From Gleimia hominis (GTDB lineage Bacteria; Actinomycetota; Actinomycetes; Actinomycetales; Actinomycetaceae), in the NCBI RefSeq assembly GCF_002871945.2, contig NZ_CP126963.1, positions 1,054,001-1,118,000 of the forward strand: a DNA stretch of 64,000 bases, written 5' to 3'. A model generated the notes under the pieces. The model had not been told where the DNA came from, did not search any database, and saw nothing but the letters and a program-made list of their open reading frames with translations. The first letter of the stretch is position 1; the number at the start of each line of letters is the position of its first letter. Of this stretch, positions 63,801 through 64,000 are shown piece after piece. The translations under genes were made by a program, and so were the position numbers.

Positions 63801-63883
63801 CGGTTGCCACCACTGGGTTTACGCGGCCCAGAAGGTGGTCTCCCACCGGCTGGTGGACGTGGGAAAGACGAAAAAAATGTCAC
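60845..63883 (-). CDS. UPF0182 family membrane protein
   Basis: A 1012-residue protein of the UPF0182 (COG1615) family, conserved in actinobacteria and some other lineages, function unknown. It has a Pro/Gly/Lys-rich cytosolic N-terminus, seven hydrophobic helices in the first 330 residues, a large extracytosolic domain and an Ala/Glu/Gly/Lys-rich C-terminal tail from about 950 (KGDSAAHLAGNTGAEGGEAI onwards). The GTG at 63883 with GAAAGG upstream is preferred over an open frame to 63988. It is divergent from a gene starting near the right edge. Confidence 0.9.
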   Translation of the reverse strand: MTFFSSFPRPPAGGRPPSGPRKPSGGNRKRKGLTPLRLTLLILAVVAGLLYLASTLGTEVLWFNQLRSARVLWTKWLSVAAIVVVATACIATIVGVNMTWAYRKRPQSTRGGVGASLREYQQVIEPARRVIFWGIPLVIGLFTGLGLAVDWRRILMFINGTSFGQKDPQFGFDLSFYVFTLPIVQMLLSLLTTVFVVSLIAVAVVHYLYGAVTFTPKLSVTVPARRQLGINAAILSLIVALRYWVARYALLVAEGRPNDGAMFTDVHAQLPAQTILAVTSVLVAVLFLVAAFRGTWHLPAAGVAVTVVSALVFGMAYPALIQQFKVKPNERALQAPYIQRNIDATLQAYGIDDVDSTTYAARTDTEPGQLRGDAESTQQIRLIDPDIISPAVRQLKQSRSYYTFEDMLNVDRYEIDGEKRDTVIAVRELNLDGLDDREQNWVNHHTIFTHGYGVVAAYGNRVGPRGEPQWWEEGIPSSGDMGKYEQRVYFSPESPEYSIVGAPEGSDPLELDYPDEQHDGHQVPTTFSGDGGPNVGSILNKILYAIKFQETNILFASQINPKSQILYDRDPALRVSKIAPYLTLDRRPYPAVVDTDGNPKTPKRLVWIVDGYTTSNQFPYSQHLDVNEETRDATTANTQQYAANDKINYIRNSVKAVVDAYDGSVQLYQWDKQDPILKTWMKTFPGQVKPLEDISGDLMAHMRYPQDLFKVQRSMLSAYHVTKAEDFYTGGDRWRLAENPTSKKGPEGVAPAQPPYYLTMKMPDQDSAEFSLTSVFVPGGKADREPMSGFLAVDSETGNEPGKIREGYGKLRLLALPSSTTVPGPGQAQNDFNSDTTIGPALNLLNQEGSEVILGNLLTLPVGGGLLYVQPVYVQGTGSTKYPVLGKVLTSFGDSRGFADSLEESLDATFKGDSAAHLAGNTGAEGGEAIAGGEAKGEGKSDAQRLAAALEAADKAIKDGQEALKNGDWQTYGKKQAELQKHISEAMQADKSVKEGQQADGDAKKNTEKKTE

Positions 63884-63973
63884 GTTAGACCTTTCTAACT
63901 TTGAGGTCTTGCACCTATACCGTTCTATTCTACCGATTGGCGCACCCAATGCTAAAGGGGTAACAATACGACC

Positions 63974-64000
63974 ATGGACGATAATCAACTAGGTGCTTCG
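63974..64000 (+). CDS. Start of a divergent gene cut by the window edge
   Basis: An ATG at 63974 opens a frame (MDDNQLGAS) to the edge, with AAAGGGG 13 nt upstream. Only nine codons are seen, so the product cannot be named. In many actinobacteria a PDZ-domain protease or metalloprotease gene lies next to UPF0182, but this is not shown here. Confidence 0.3.

Overview
The window looks like a chromosomal segment of a moderately high-GC actinobacterium, most likely from the Actinomycetaceae group; the genus cannot be fixed from the sequence alone. The pointers are a WhiB regulator, a PdtaS-type histidine kinase, a DUF3516 helicase, a UPF0182 membrane protein, a DUF2505 protein, GatCAB, an LAxTG sortase substrate, and many genes with a -10 hexamer only 6-7 nt before the start codon and no ribosome binding site, which indicates leaderless mRNAs.

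Layout. 1-5178: four tandem sodium:alanine/glycine symporter paralogues (AGCS family) on the minus strand; the first is cut by the window edge. 5376-9503: DUF3516 helicase, GtrA, YggS-type PLP protein and CsbD. 9586-16948: ilvE, a DUF1015 protein, a KARI (ilvC) homologue that has lost metal ligands and cofactor motifs, a ThrE-type exporter and an AspT/YidE-type transporter. 16976-22418: manA with an in-frame 3x9-residue repeat, then an asparagine catabolism cluster (permease, asparaginase, aspartase). 22900-28640: one complete 16S-23S-5S rRNA operon on the minus strand, with strongly G/U-biased spacers and no spacer tRNA. 29064-32353: gatCAB. 32519-44702: cardiolipin synthase-like protein, whiB, a stand-alone FHA-FtsK ATPase, ligA, pdtaS-like kinase, DUF2505, OsmC, EcsC-like, thyA and folA. 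44695-47810: a four-gene osmoprotectant ABC transporter. 48029-52713: GNAT, a secreted LAxTG-anchored GH18 endoglycosidase, pyroglutamyl peptidase and glutamate dehydrogenase. 52714-55377: a small island-like stretch with a decayed IS3-family element, an AT-richer MFS transporter and the initiator tRNA gene. 55486-58272: anaerobic ribonucleotide reductase (nrdD-nrdG) behind an NrdR-type box. 58818-63883: BCCT transporter and UPF0182 protein; a divergent gene begins at the right edge.

Reading the genes together (inference): the cell seems to live on imported amino acids and host polymers. Amino-acid symporters, asparagine to fumarate conversion, glutamate dehydrogenase and pyroglutamyl peptidase point to amino-acid fermentation. 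A surface endoglycosidase points to host glycans. The class III ribonucleotide reductase points to anaerobic growth, and two osmolyte uptake systems point to osmotic stress. The broken KARI fits a strain that does not make its own branched-chain amino acids, or a reassigned enzyme.

The most interesting signals are the KARI pseudoenzyme candidate, the coding repeat in manA, the leaderless start pattern, the palindromic 25-bp repeat before ligA, and the repeated 22-33 bp intergenic tandem repeats.
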